Of a stretch of DNA of 18,679 bases, positions 1 to 7,488 are shown piece by piece (the stretch's first letter is position 1; every line of letters begins with the position of its first letter). The DNA lies in assembly GCA_002347965.1 (NCBI GenBank), contig DDYN01000051.1:54757-73435 (forward strand). Direction: 5' to 3'. A program made the translations under genes and the position numbers. This DNA is from UBA2233 sp002347965 [NCBI: Nitrospirae bacterium UBA2233]. Its GTDB lineage: Bacteria; UBA2233. The notes under the pieces were generated by a model. That model did not search any database. It had not been told where the DNA came from and was given only the letters and a program-made list of their open reading frames with translations.

Positions 1-1667
1 TCGCCGGTCATGGCCACCACCTGGCCGTGGCGGATCAGCTGGCGGGTGATCCGCAGCTTGTGGTCCGGCGCCACCCGGGCGTAGACCGAAACGGCCATGA
101 CCTGCGCGTAGAGGGTGTCATCATCCATGGCCTCCAGCTCCCGGCCGGTCAGCACACTGCCGTTCTGGTCGATGATGCCCAGCTCCCGGGCGATGGCCTG
201 GGCCGTGACGGCGTGATCGCCGGTGATCATCACGGTGCGGATGCCGGCGCGCTGGGCGGCGGCCACGGCCGCGATGGCCTCGGTGCGGGGCGGGTCGGCG
301 ATGCCGATCAGACCGAGCAGCGCCAGATCCTGCTCCTCCGGCCCCGGTCCGACGGCCACCGCCAGCACACGCAAGCCGCGGCCGGCCATGTCTTCGTGAG
401 CCTCATGGATGCCGTCGGGAATGGCGCGGCACAGAGGCAGCAGGCCATCGAAGGCCCCCTTGACATACAGCACCCCGTCCGCGCGCTGGATGGACATGCG
501 CTTGCGCTCGGCATCGAAGGGGTTGACCACTATTCGGGGTCGCGTCTGCTCGATCATGGCCCGGTGGATGCCGCGCTCCGCCGCCGCGGCGAGAATCGCG
601 ATCTCGGTGGGATCGCCCACGCCGCCCTGTCCCTCCGTGGCCAGTTCAGCGTCGCAGTTGGCCGCCGCCGCCTCTAGTAGTTGCCGGTGGTTCGGGCCCC
701 ACAGTTCGCGTACGGCCATCACACCGGTAGTCAGGGTGCCGGTCTTGTCGGTGCAGATCACCGTGGCGCAGCCCAGGGTTTCGATTGCGGGCAGGCGGCG
801 CACCAGCACGTGCCGGCCCGCCATGCGCTGCACGCCCAAGGCCAGCGCGATGGTCACGATCGCCGGCAACCCCTCGGGCACAGCGGCCACCGCCAGCGAC
901 ACCGCCGCCATGAATACCTCGAAGATGGGCCGATCGCGCCACCAGCCCAGCAATGCCACCAGCGCGACGATGGCCAGGCACAGAGAAAGCAGGGTCCGGC
1001 TCACCTGCGCCAAGCGTTTTTGCAGTGGAGTAGCCTGCTCATGCGCCGTGGTCAGCAGGTGCGCGATCTTGCCCAGCTCCGTGGCCATGCCGGTGGCCGT
1101 GACCTCGGCCAGGGCGCTGCCATTGACCACCGCCGTGCCGGTGAACACGGCGTTGCGCCGTTCCGCCAAGGGCGCGTCGGCTGCTACCGGCTGGGTGGAC
1201 TTTTCCACCGGCAGACTCTCGCCGGTGAGCGCCGCCTCGTTGACGGTCAGGGCATGGGCCTCGATGAGCCGAGCGTCGGCGGCGACGATGTCGCCCGCCT
1301 CCAGGAGCAGGAGATCGCCGGGAACCACCGCCGCCGCCGGAATCTCCTGTATACGACCGTCGCGCCGTACCCGGGCATGCGGGGCGGTCATGGCGCGAAG
1401 TGCCAGCAGGGCATTCTCGGCGCGGTATTCCAGGAAAAAGCCGATCATACCGTTGATGACGACGATGGCGCCGATGGCGAGCGCGTCCACCCATTCGCCG
1501 AGGGCGCCGGAAACGATGCAGGCACCGAGCAGCAGCCCGATGACGGGGCTGTTGAACTGGCCGGCCAGCAGCCGCCAGGCTGAGGGGGGTTGCTCGTGGG
1601 CAATCTGGTTGGGGCCAACCGCATCCAGGCGCTGGTTCGCCTCGGCCTGGCTCAATCCATCTGTCAT
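1..1667 (-). CDS. P2-type cation-transporting ATPase (partial, C-terminus outside window)
   Basis: ATP-driven inner-membrane cation pump, most like the Ca2+/P2-type ATPases. The 555 visible codons hold, in order: the N-terminal cation ATPase domain (GLSQAEANQRL), the first hydrophobic pair (about residues 40-80), the actuator motif TGES (148-151), the M4 motif PEGLPA (264-269), the phosphorylation motif DKTGTLT with Asp307, and the nucleotide-binding domain. The reading frame leaves the window inside the hinge motif TGDGVNDAP, after the first three residues, so roughly the last third with the C-terminal membrane helices is missing. PEGLPA, rather than a CPx motif, argues against heavy-metal P1B pumps; the transported ion cannot be fixed. 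The ATG at 1667 is the first in-frame ATG and has no clear Shine-Dalgarno; the frame stays open upstream through the isolated CRISPR repeat, so the 5' end may have been altered. No frameshift is seen. Confidence 0.9.
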   Translation of the reverse strand, partial: MTDGLSQAEANQRLDAVGPNQIAHEQPPSAWRLLAGQFNSPVIGLLLGACIVSGALGEWVDALAIGAIVVINGMIGFFLEYRAENALLALRAMTAPHARVRRDGRIQEIPAAAVVPGDLLLLEAGDIVAADARLIEAHALTVNEAALTGESLPVEKSTQPVAADAPLAERRNAVFTGTAVVNGSALAEVTATGMATELGKIAHLLTTAHEQATPLQKRLAQVSRTLLSLCLAIVALVALLGWWRDRPIFEVFMAAVSLAVAAVPEGLPAIVTIALALGVQRMAGRHVLVRRLPAIETLGCATVICTDKTGTLTTGVMAVRELWGPNHRQLLEAAAANCDAELATEGQGGVGDPTEIAILAAAAERGIHRAMIEQTRPRIVVNPFDAERKRMSIQRADGVLYVKGAFDGLLPLCRAIPDGIHEAHEDMAGRGLRVLAVAVGPGPEEQDLALLGLIGIADPPRTEAIAAVAAAQRAGIRTVMITGDHAVTAQAIARELGIIDQNGSVLTGRELEAMDDDTLYAQVMAVSVYARVAPDHKLRITRQLIRHGQVVAMTG

Positions 1668-1725
1668 GGAAGCAATGGACGGGGCGGAGAGTTCATCATG
1701 GCGTGCGCTCCGGCGCGGCGACGAT

Positions 1726-1762
1726 GCTTCAATCCGCACCCGGCCCGAAAGCCGGGTGATGC
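1726..1762 (-). CRISPR. Isolated CRISPR repeat, 59 bp upstream of the ATPase gene
   Basis: This 37-bp stretch matches the array repeat at 36 of 37 positions and lies in the same orientation as the array at 3026-4213. The one difference is c for t at the second base (plus-strand view). No second repeat occurs at spacer distance on either side. A slightly degenerate copy is what is expected of the oldest, leader-distal repeat of an array. It is therefore probably the former end of the same array, cut off by the DNA now between 1763 and 3025. Confidence 0.9.
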
Positions 1763-1834
1763 ATGGTGGAGGCAGTACCGGAACACCGGGATTCATAAGA
1801 AAAGAAAGACAGCTCTTCTTCTCTTATCGGTATA

Positions 1835-2590
1835 TTACCCGAACATTTTCGAGAATACAATAAAGAGTGCCAGGGCTACTCCGCCCAGAAAGGCAACACT
1901 AGAGTGTTTCTTCTCCTCACCCCTTGCTTCGGGGAGAAGGTGCGATGCAGAAATATAGATCAGTATCCCCGTAACAAATCCCAATATTAACCCCAGGTGG
2001 CTGTCGCTAAGACGGCTTACCAACGGGTAGGCTACAAAGGCACCCAGAGGTGTTGTGAGGCCTGCCACCAGAAAGGCATAGAGCATGGAACGTTTTTCTT
2101 TTACCCCTCCTTTCATAAATAAGGTGTAGGTGATGATTCCCTCGGCAAACTCATGAATCACCAGTCCTGTGGCCGACAGAAAACCGGCCAAGATGCTGAT
2201 GCTGAAGGTGACGGTGTAGATGAGACCATCAATGAAAGAGTGAATGGCTATCCCTTCGGCGGCCACGATACCAAAGGCAAGTACTTCAGTTTTGGTGGTT
2301 TTCCTGATCAGCCTGTTTGAAAAAAACATAAACAGGAAACCAAGCAGCGCCATGAATCCCGCGCGGGAATTCTTTTGGATGGCCTGGGGAAGAGTCAGCA
2401 TCAGTGGGGTTGAAATCAATACGCCGGCAGCAAAACAGATGAAATAAGCCTTTACCTTTAATGCCCATTGACGGTAGCTGTAGAGAATAACGATTCCCAG
2501 TCCGTTGACGAGTGCTGAGAGCACAGCAAACAGGGCAATCCAGTAAAATGTATCGTTATCATCAGGGACAGTATACTTAATTAATGACAT
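1835..2590 (-). CDS. ZIP-family divalent metal transporter
   Basis: Probable inner-membrane uptake protein for zinc or related divalent metals, 251 residues with about eight hydrophobic segments. The two family metal-site helices are visible: IHSFIDG in helix IV and IHEFAEG in helix V. The C-terminus SKMFG ends at a normal stop. The ATG at 2590 lies 2 bp after the stop of the RAYT remnant and has no good Shine-Dalgarno. Codons 2-8 (SLIKYTV) are encoded by the REP-like repeat at 2565-2583, so the original N-terminus seems to have been replaced by repeat DNA, while the first membrane segment (FYWIALFAVL) is intact. An upstream in-frame start near 2632 would read through the transposase tail in another frame and is unlikely. 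The gene sits between the isolated CRISPR repeat and the main array and looks like an insertion. The transported metal is inferred from the family only. Confidence 0.88.
   Translation of the reverse strand: MSLIKYTVPDDNDTFYWIALFAVLSALVNGLGIVILYSYRQWALKVKAYFICFAAGVLISTPLMLTLPQAIQKNSRAGFMALLGFLFMFFSNRLIRKTTKTEVLAFGIVAAEGIAIHSFIDGLIYTVTFSISILAGFLSATGLVIHEFAEGIITYTLFMKGGVKEKRSMLYAFLVAGLTTPLGAFVAYPLVSRLSDSHLGLILGFVTGILIYISASHLLPEARGEEKKHSSVAFLGGVALALFIVFSKMFG
2565..2583. repeat. REP-like repeat, copy 1 (inside the 5' end of the ZIP gene)
   Basis: A 19-bp sequence, gggacagtatacttaatta, found again at 2808-2826 with a single c/t difference in the same orientation. It borders the RAYT remnant on one side and overlaps the first codons of the ZIP gene. 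From memory, this kind of sequence commonly accompanies RAYT transposase genes. Confidence 0.7.
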
Positions 2591-2592
2591 AA

Positions 2593-2805
2593 CTATCGGC
2601 GTTCTCCCTTCGGTCCGGGTTTGCGGGGGCACACGGTACGCTGCAAGGTCTGTTCAAGGTGATCAACAAAGCTATCCGTCCCCAATGGTCGCCCTGTGCG
2701 CTCATGACGTTGAAACAGTTCAACCTCCTGTTTCGGTGATAGCTTCAGGAACCCTTGCCAATCGGGAACCAGATCTAGCAAGGGGGCGACTTTCTTTAGG
2801 AAATT
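2593..2805 (-). pseudogene. C-terminal remnant of a REP-associated tyrosine transposase (RAYT, Y1_Tnp)
   Basis: The open frame encodes a tail with KVAPLLDLVPDWQGFL, then ERTGRPLG and PRKPGPKGERR before the stop at 2593. From memory these match the conserved C-terminus of RAYT transposases, whose HUH/Tyr catalytic domain (about 150 residues) should come first. That part is absent: family similarity starts right after the REP-like repeat at 2808-2826. There is no plausible start codon; the TTG at 2781 is internal to the tail. The fragment is bounded by direct REP-like repeats on both sides, suggesting deletion or recombination between REP copies. It cannot be an active transposase. Confidence 0.75.
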
Positions 2806-2807
2806 CG

Positions 2808-2839
2808 GGGACAGTATATTTAATTAGTATACTTAATTA
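2808..2839. repeat. REP-like repeat, copy 2 with a partial third copy
   Basis: Positions 2808-2826 match copy 1 at 18 of 19 bases. Immediately after, 2827-2839 repeat its last 13 bases (gtatacttaatta). The 2565 and 2808 copies lie 243 bp apart and bracket the RAYT remnant. Confidence 0.65.
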
Positions 2840-3025
2840 CGATGATCCGGATGAGCCTCCCAACCATCTTATGGTCTTGGAGCCCTCCGGATAGCGGATG
2901 GCTCAAGTCTTATTTTATGCATCAACCCGTCGTGGTACTCATGCATGAAACAAGACCTGACCCCTTGAGCCATCCTGACCCCTTGAGCCATCCAGAATGA
3001 CCCAGAATGCGCAAGACGAGTTTGG
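2840..3025. other. Non-coding segment between REP-like repeats and the array, with small tandem repeats
   Basis: No credible gene is seen. An imperfect inverted repeat spans about 2845-2893 (atccgga ... tccggat, with ccat/atgg near the loop). At 2956-2991 the 18-mer cctgaccccttgagccat occurs twice in tandem, directly followed by two near copies of ccagaatga. The segment ends abruptly at the first base of the leader-distal array repeat, so its last 20-30 bp may be the stump of an old spacer. Confidence 0.5.
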
Positions 3026-4213
3026 GTTTCAATCCGCACCCGGCCCGAAAGCCGGGTGATGCGCCGAGACGTCGCAGTTTCCGAGTTAATGCCCTGGTTT
3101 CAATCCGCACCCGGCCCGAAAGCCGGGTGATGCTTCTTGCAGCTGAGTTGATTACGATTGTACTATCGTTTCAATCCGCACCCGGCCCGAAAGCCGGGTG
3201 ATGCCGTTAGAGGGCAGGGCGGAGCAACCAGGCTAACCCTGTTTCAATCCGCACCCGGCCCGAAAGCCGGGTGATGCGTAAACCTCTTGACAAGCATACC
3301 AAAGTTACTCCAGTTTCAATCCGCACCCGGCCCGAAAGCCGGGTGATGCGATTAACAATATAAGGAGTGCGGCATGAAGGATCGTTTCAATCCGCACCCG
3401 GCCCGAAAGCCGGGTGATGCGCCAGAACGCCCGCCCCCATGAAGAACCCCATAATGTTTCAATCCGCACCCGGCCCGAAAGCCGGGTGATGCCACAGTGC
3501 CCCCGTAGAGCGAGACGTGCGAGGTCGCGGGGTTTCAATCCGCACCCGGCCCGAAAGCCGGGTGATGCTGCCCCCGTAGAGTGAGACGTGCGAGGTCAAG
3601 GGGTTTCAATCCGCACCCGGCCCGAAAGCCGGGTGATGCATGGGTACCAGGTTTCTTGCGACCGAGGAAAGCAGGTTTCAATCCGCACCCGGCCCGAAAG
3701 CCGGGTGATGCCCCCTGCATGCGCTTTTTGGGGAGCGGATATATGGTTTCAATCCGCACCCGGCCCGAAAGCCGGGTGATGCTATCCGCTTTTCGTAGTG
3801 CTTCAAACTGCTGCATGGTTTCAATCCGCACCCGGCCCGAAAGCCGGGTGATGCGATATTAGTCGTATCACATTTTTTTGTCTATGTCGTTTCAATCCGC
3901 ACCCGGCCCGAAAGCCGGGTGATGCGCCGTTGGCCTTTGAACGTCCCCCTTGGTACATAGTCGTTTCAATCCGCACCCGGCCCGAAAGCCGGGTGATGCT
4001 GTCATCGTCAAAGCATGGTGGATGAGCTGGCGAGTTTCAATCCGCACCCGGCCCGAAAGCCGGGTGATGCTGAAGCGGCAGCAGGTCTGCCAGGTTAAGC
4101 GTGTGTTTCAATCCGCACCCGGCCCGAAAGCCGGGTGATGCCATGGTTAAGCCTCTTCTAATATTGCAAACAAAATGTTTCAATCCGCACCCGGCCCGAA
4201 AGCCGGGTGATGC
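3026..4213 (-). CRISPR. Type I-C CRISPR array: 17 repeats, 16 spacers
   Basis: Seventeen 37-bp repeats, all identical by eye, begin at 3026, 3097, 3168, 3241, 3313, 3384, 3456, 3532, 3603, 3675, 3746, 3818, 3889, 3963, 4034, 4105 and 4177. Spacers are 34-39 bp, mostly 34 or 35. Read on the minus strand the repeat starts gcatcacccggc, has an 8-bp stem CACCCGGC/GCCGGGTG around a 6-base loop, and ends in GGATTGAAAC, the usual 3' end of type I-C repeats, which gives an ATTGAAAC-ended crRNA 5' handle. Transcription is therefore leftward from the leader beside cas2; newest spacers lie near 4176 and oldest near 3063. The leader-distal repeat is perfect, unlike the usual decayed end, fitting loss of the true end. 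The spacers at 3493-3531 and 3569-3602 are near-duplicates. Open frames on both strands here are only translations of the repeat. Confidence 0.98.
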
Positions 4214-4399
4214 TCCATCGCGCCAAATGCAGTGCCCGCAAGCTATTTTGACTCGAAAGCGCGAACTTGGATAACAACGAGGCGTAGGTCATCTAAGTGC
4301 CTACCATCTGAAAGATTGCTCTTTGGCGGGCTGGGCGTTGTACTGCGCGCGATTCCCCGGCCAAAATTGTTCCTACTCTAGGTTCGCGCTTGATGTCGT
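4214..4399 (-). promoter_or_regulatory. CRISPR leader
   Basis: These 186 bp separate the cas2 stop from the leader-end repeat, in the position and orientation expected of the leader that drives pre-crRNA transcription and marks the integration site. No coding frame is evident. A perfect 10-bp inverted repeat, AAGCGCGAAC at 4257-4266 and GTTCGCGCTT at 4382-4391, brackets most of it. A shorter one (gtagg/cctac) lies near 4285-4305. I could not identify a convincing -35/-10 pair. Confidence 0.7.
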
Positions 4400-4690
4400 T
4401 CATATAACGAGAGGACCCTCAAAGTCTATCGAGCGAAACGTTCCGTATTGTTTTACGCGTACTTGCGTTGGTTCGGTAATGCGATAAAAGCGAAGGTTGT
4501 CTTCTTTTTCGTTGATTTCTTTTAGCAACCTCCTCTCCAACTGTTCAAACTGCATTTCGTTTACCTGGCATTCAAAGACCGATTTTTGCACTCGTTGCCC
4601 CGTGCTTTCGCATACTTTGGCCACACGCCTAAGACGCCTTCGACCTGAGGCGGTTTCTGTCGAAACATCGTAAGTCACCACAACGAGCAT
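4400..4690 (-). CDS. cas2: CRISPR-associated protein Cas2, type I-C
   Basis: 96 residues, normal for the family. It begins MLVVVTYDV, with the conserved Asp8 at the end of the first beta strand, and continues with the ferredoxin-like core and an arginine-rich stretch ([10 protein letters not shown]). As a dimer Cas2 bridges two Cas1 dimers in the integrase that inserts new spacers. It is the last cas gene before the leader, 31 bp after cas1, as in canonical type I-C operons. Confidence 0.97.
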   Translation of the reverse strand: MLVVVTYDVSTETASGRRRLRRVAKVCESTGQRVQKSVFECQVNEMQFEQLERRLLKEINEKEDNLRFYRITEPTQVRVKQYGTFRSIDFEGPLVI

Positions 4691-4721
4691 ATTCGTTCCT
4701 TTTAGCTATAAAAGGCAAGCC

Positions 4722-5756
4722 TTATTTTGGCAAATATGGGAGGTAACATTCCATCTCTTGTCGTATCGTGCGGGCCATTAAGCGAGCTTGTACAAAGGGA
4801 GCAAGTCCTAAGGGTAATTTTGTTCCGAGTAAGGGATGTGTTACCACCTCCTGCTTTCGCTCTTGCCAGGCACCAACCACTTTACGCCGCCCTTCATCGT
4901 TAAGCATGACAGCCCCGCCTGGCCGCTCTTCAAAGTCTTCCGCTTTAAGCTGGCCCCGGTTCATGAGTGTTAGCGCAAGCCGGTCGGAAACAATCGAGCG
5001 AAGCTCTTCTTGCAAGTCCAACGCCAAGGCAGCCCGTCCAGGCCGGACGGCATGCAAAAAGCCCAGTTGCGGGTCCAGTCCAACCGCCTCCAGTGCAGAC
5101 CTGCAGTCGTTCATCAGCATGGCGTAAAGAAAGGACAATAGGGCATTGTAGCGATCGCGAGGCGGGCGGCGGGTGCGGCCGTTGAGGGTGAAATACGCCC
5201 GTGCCTGGGGCTTGACCGCCAGGTTTAGTGCAGCAAAATAACCTCGGGCGGCCTCTCCCTCTATGCCGCGCAAGGCATTGAGGTCGCCCGCTCTAGCAGC
5301 GGTGTGCAGTGAGGCGGCCAAGTTGTCGGCAGCACGAGAAAGCAAGCCCTGATCTTCTCCATCCGCAGCTTCGCGGGCCGCGCGCATCAACAGGCTACGA
5401 CTATTCTTGAGCTTGCCGGCAATGACCGCACGGGCAAACTCGAGCGCAAACCCCGCGTCCCCTGCATGGCGATGCTGTGCTCGGCGCAACAGGATGTTTC
5501 CCGACACCGGGCCTTCGAGGCGTGCCTTGAAACGGCCGGATTCATCCAGGAGCACAAGCGACTTGCCTTCATCGGCCAGCCGGTGCATAAGGAGCGGCGA
5601 CACCATGACATGGCCGAAGCAGACCAAACCGCCCAGATGGTGCAGTGGCACTTGCAGGCGCTTTTCCCGCTCCACATCGATGCGCACGGTGTTGTTTTCC
5701 AGATGGGCGTAGGCATTGGGTGTCATCACGTAGAGGGTGTTTTGTAGGTTATACAT
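4722..5756 (-). CDS. cas1: CRISPR-associated endonuclease/integrase Cas1, type I-C
   Basis: 344 residues, full length. The N-terminal beta domain (MYNLQNTLYVMTP) is followed by the helical catalytic domain. Metal-site motifs are visible: GIEGEAARGYF (Glu166 or Glu168), GFLH (His235) and LDLQEELR (Asp247, Glu250). Cas1 performs the strand-transfer steps of spacer integration together with Cas2. In type I-C it also works with Cas4, which lies 6 bp upstream and is probably co-translated. No truncation or missing catalytic residue is seen, so adaptation should be active; the near-identical repeats and varied spacers agree. Confidence 0.97.
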   Translation of the reverse strand: MYNLQNTLYVMTPNAYAHLENNTVRIDVEREKRLQVPLHHLGGLVCFGHVMVSPLLMHRLADEGKSLVLLDESGRFKARLEGPVSGNILLRRAQHRHAGDAGFALEFARAVIAGKLKNSRSLLMRAAREAADGEDQGLLSRAADNLAASLHTAARAGDLNALRGIEGEAARGYFAALNLAVKPQARAYFTLNGRTRRPPRDRYNALLSFLYAMLMNDCRSALEAVGLDPQLGFLHAVRPGRAALALDLQEELRSIVSDRLALTLMNRGQLKAEDFEERPGGAVMLNDEGRRKVVGAWQERKQEVVTHPLLGTKLPLGLAPFVQARLMARTIRQEMECYLPYLPK

Positions 5757-5762
5757 GGCACG

Positions 5763-6389
5763 CTACCCCAAATCATCCGCATTGAAGAGTGCAGTGCGCA
5801 GTTCTGCTTGCACGCCCTTTGCTGCGAGTGCTGCCGGTTCGCAGATTTCGTTCAGCGAACACTCGCGGCAACGGGCATCGTTTACCGGTGGCGGAAGTGT
5901 GCCGCTTTCGAGCATGGCGCGAATCGCCTTGGCGGTTTCCACAACCTTCGCCCGCAATTCCGTAGTAATTTCCACCTCGCGCCGCCTTCGGCTCGAAGCA
6001 TGGTAGATGGCACCGTGGTTAACAGGCCGGCCGAGCATTTCTTCAAGGCACATCGCCTGGGCGGCGAGTTGGACGTCGTCATACCGTTTCTGACGCCGCC
6101 TTCCATGCTTGAATTCTACAGGAAAAATAAGCCCATCGGGGTGAAACTCAACCAAGTCGGCTTTGCCGATTAAGCCGAATTGCTCGGACCATAGCGGCAA
6201 TGCGCGTTCAACCCTTACGCCGGCCAGCATTTCGTAACCTGGCGTATCCACCAAATGATGGACAGCCTGGCCCCTGGCTGTATGCACATTATCGGCGAAC
6301 TCTCCCTCCAAATAAATAAGACCGCACTGGCGCGGGCAGTAGCACCAATGCTGAAGCGCCGAGAGTGGTACGGGGTCTAACTCTGTCAC
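5763..6389 (-). CDS. cas4: CRISPR-associated exonuclease Cas4, type I-C
   Basis: RecB-family nuclease with an Fe-S cluster that trims prespacers and helps select PAM and orientation during acquisition. Visible motifs: N-terminal cysteines in WCYCPRQC, the RecB motifs GKADLVEF, PVEFKHG and QLAAQAMCLEE, and the C-terminal cluster CRECSLNEIC. I place the start at the GTG at 6389, giving MTELDPVPLSALQHW, which matches the usual short N-terminus of type I-C Cas4 and has a weak AGTAGGG site upstream. An in-frame TTG at 6413, overlapping the stop of the short upstream frame, would add eight residues. Length is 208 residues. The gene is 6 bp from cas1. Confidence 0.95.
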   Translation of the reverse strand: MTELDPVPLSALQHWCYCPRQCGLIYLEGEFADNVHTARGQAVHHLVDTPGYEMLAGVRVERALPLWSEQFGLIGKADLVEFHPDGLIFPVEFKHGRRRQKRYDDVQLAAQAMCLEEMLGRPVNHGAIYHASSRRRREVEITTELRAKVVETAKAIRAMLESGTLPPPVNDARCRECSLNEICEPAALAAKGVQAELRTALFNADDLG

Positions 6390-6409
6390 ATTGATAGCCC
6401 TACTTGCAA

Positions 6410-6580
6410 TCAATATTCAACAAGCGTAATGCCTTGGGGCAACTTTTCTTTATCGACTATAACCTCATAGTCCGTAAAGTTGCGCGGCACTTCAACATGA
6501 GGACGGCGTTGAACCTTGATGCGCTCGAAAAGCGCATGTGCCGGTGCGTTGCTACACACTTGATCTACGTACCACGACAT
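6410..6580 (-). pseudogene. 56-codon cas7-like C-terminal fragment in frame behind the cas7 stop
   Basis: A 56-codon frame starts with ATG 3 bp after the cas7 TGA and in the same frame as cas7; it stops at 6410, next to cas4. Its sequence (SNAPAHALFERIKVQ, PRNFTDYEV, LPQGITLVEY) is unlike the cas7 tail upstream. From memory it resembles the C-terminus of a different Csd2/Cas7 lineage (GNAPAH-LF ... PR-F-DY-V ... LP-GVTL). The upstream Cas7 already has a complete ending, so I infer that this is the leftover end of an earlier cas7 replaced by recombination. Alternatives are a small independent gene or a Cas7 extension made by stop-codon readthrough. No strong Shine-Dalgarno precedes its ATG. 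Confidence 0.5.
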
Positions 6581-6583
6581 GAC

Positions 6584-7471
6584 TCAGAATCCGTTGATCT
6601 CTTCTGGAGTAAGGCCATCCAGATTATAGAGCGTATAGCCACCGTCCGGATTGACAACCAGCGTGCGATGAACCTTCGCAGAAGAATACTGGCCAGCCTT
6701 ACAGTTGTGCTGCCACCAGATCACTTTCAAAATTTCCATGCTGCCGGCGGGGCGAGCGGATGACTCGTCGTTCTCGAACAGTCTAGGTAACACAGCCTTG
6801 ATGGCTTCCGCATCGGCATCGCTAAAACCTGTTTTTTCGGCAAGTTGCGGGTTCATGCTCCCGTAAAAGACGTAAACACCTTGATCAACTCGATGCTTCA
6901 TTCCCATAGTATCGGAGCTACGTTTGCTGCCGTCGCCTTCGCCGCTCACGCTTTTGGTGATTTGCATGCTGGTCACATCGATGGGCTCGGTACTGAACGC
7001 CGATTGAATCGTGACTGGTCCACGGATGCCGATGGACACGCCGGTATCGCCTTCTTCGTCTGAGCCGTCCTCTTTCTTCTTGCCCGCTTTCTTGTTGCTC
7101 TTCAGCGCAAAGAGTTGCCCAAAGGCACGCACATCCAGCCATTTCTTGCAGGCGAGTTGCGCGGTTCTTTCAGAGCCCAGTTCCTTGCCGAGCCCGGCTT
7201 CAGCACGGTCGCGCAGGCTTTTGGCGTCGTCGGCCTTGCGGTCGTCCGACTGCACGAAAATCGTGTTGCCATCGTCTTCGTTTCTGCCGTCGTTGATCCA
7301 TCGCTCCAGCAGACGATCACGAATCTTGCGCTTGATCGACACGTCGCTCATTTCCCCGTAGTTCGAGTAATCGGTGCGCGGGCGGTTGCCGTTCAGCGGA
7401 TCGCCGTTCGGGTTGGCGTTCTTGACGCGGAAGATCACTGCGAAATCGATTTTATATTGCAGGGTGGTCAT
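6584..7471 (-). CDS. cas7: CRISPR-associated protein Cas7/Csd2, type I-C Cascade backbone
   Basis: 295-residue RAMP protein forming the filament along the crRNA in type I-C Cascade. The N-terminal signature NANPNGDPLNGNRPRTDY is typical of Csd2, followed by SDVSIKRKIRD, KWLDVRAFGQLFA, a glycine motif GIRGPVTIQSAFS and MGMKHRVDQGVYVFYGSM. The C-terminal part KVIWWQHNCKAGQYSSAKVHR and ending GLTPEEINGF look complete for this lineage. A charged insert rich in Lys/Glu/Asp (about 125-145) sits before the glycine motif. The gene starts with ATG 17 bp after cas8c. A short in-frame extension beyond its TGA is listed separately. Confidence 0.97.
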   Translation of the reverse strand: MTTLQYKIDFAVIFRVKNANPNGDPLNGNRPRTDYSNYGEMSDVSIKRKIRDRLLERWINDGRNEDDGNTIFVQSDDRKADDAKSLRDRAEAGLGKELGSERTAQLACKKWLDVRAFGQLFALKSNKKAGKKKEDGSDEEGDTGVSIGIRGPVTIQSAFSTEPIDVTSMQITKSVSGEGDGSKRSSDTMGMKHRVDQGVYVFYGSMNPQLAEKTGFSDADAEAIKAVLPRLFENDESSARPAGSMEILKVIWWQHNCKAGQYSSAKVHRTLVVNPDGGYTLYNLDGLTPEEINGF

Positions 7472-7488
7472 GGTGGTGTCCTCGTGAT

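Noticed and set aside
1798-1826. Possible terminator between the ZIP gene and the isolated repeat
   Set aside because: The purine/pyrimidine inverted repeat is imperfect and A/T-rich without a stable GC stem.
409-1863. Long plus-strand open frame of 484 codons
   Set aside because: It lies antisense to the P-type ATPase, whose motifs are clear on the other strand. Its translation is Ser/Arg/Ala-rich with no family features and runs through the isolated CRISPR repeat.
3007-4138. Several open frames on both strands within the array with recurring NPHPARKPGDA, SIRTRPESRVM or ITRLSGRVRIE
   Set aside because: These are translations of the CRISPR repeat in different frames, not proteins.
6404-6763. 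Plus-strand open frame of 119 codons between cas4 and cas7
   Set aside because: It is antisense to cas7 and to the 56-codon cas7-like fragment, which explain the sequence better.
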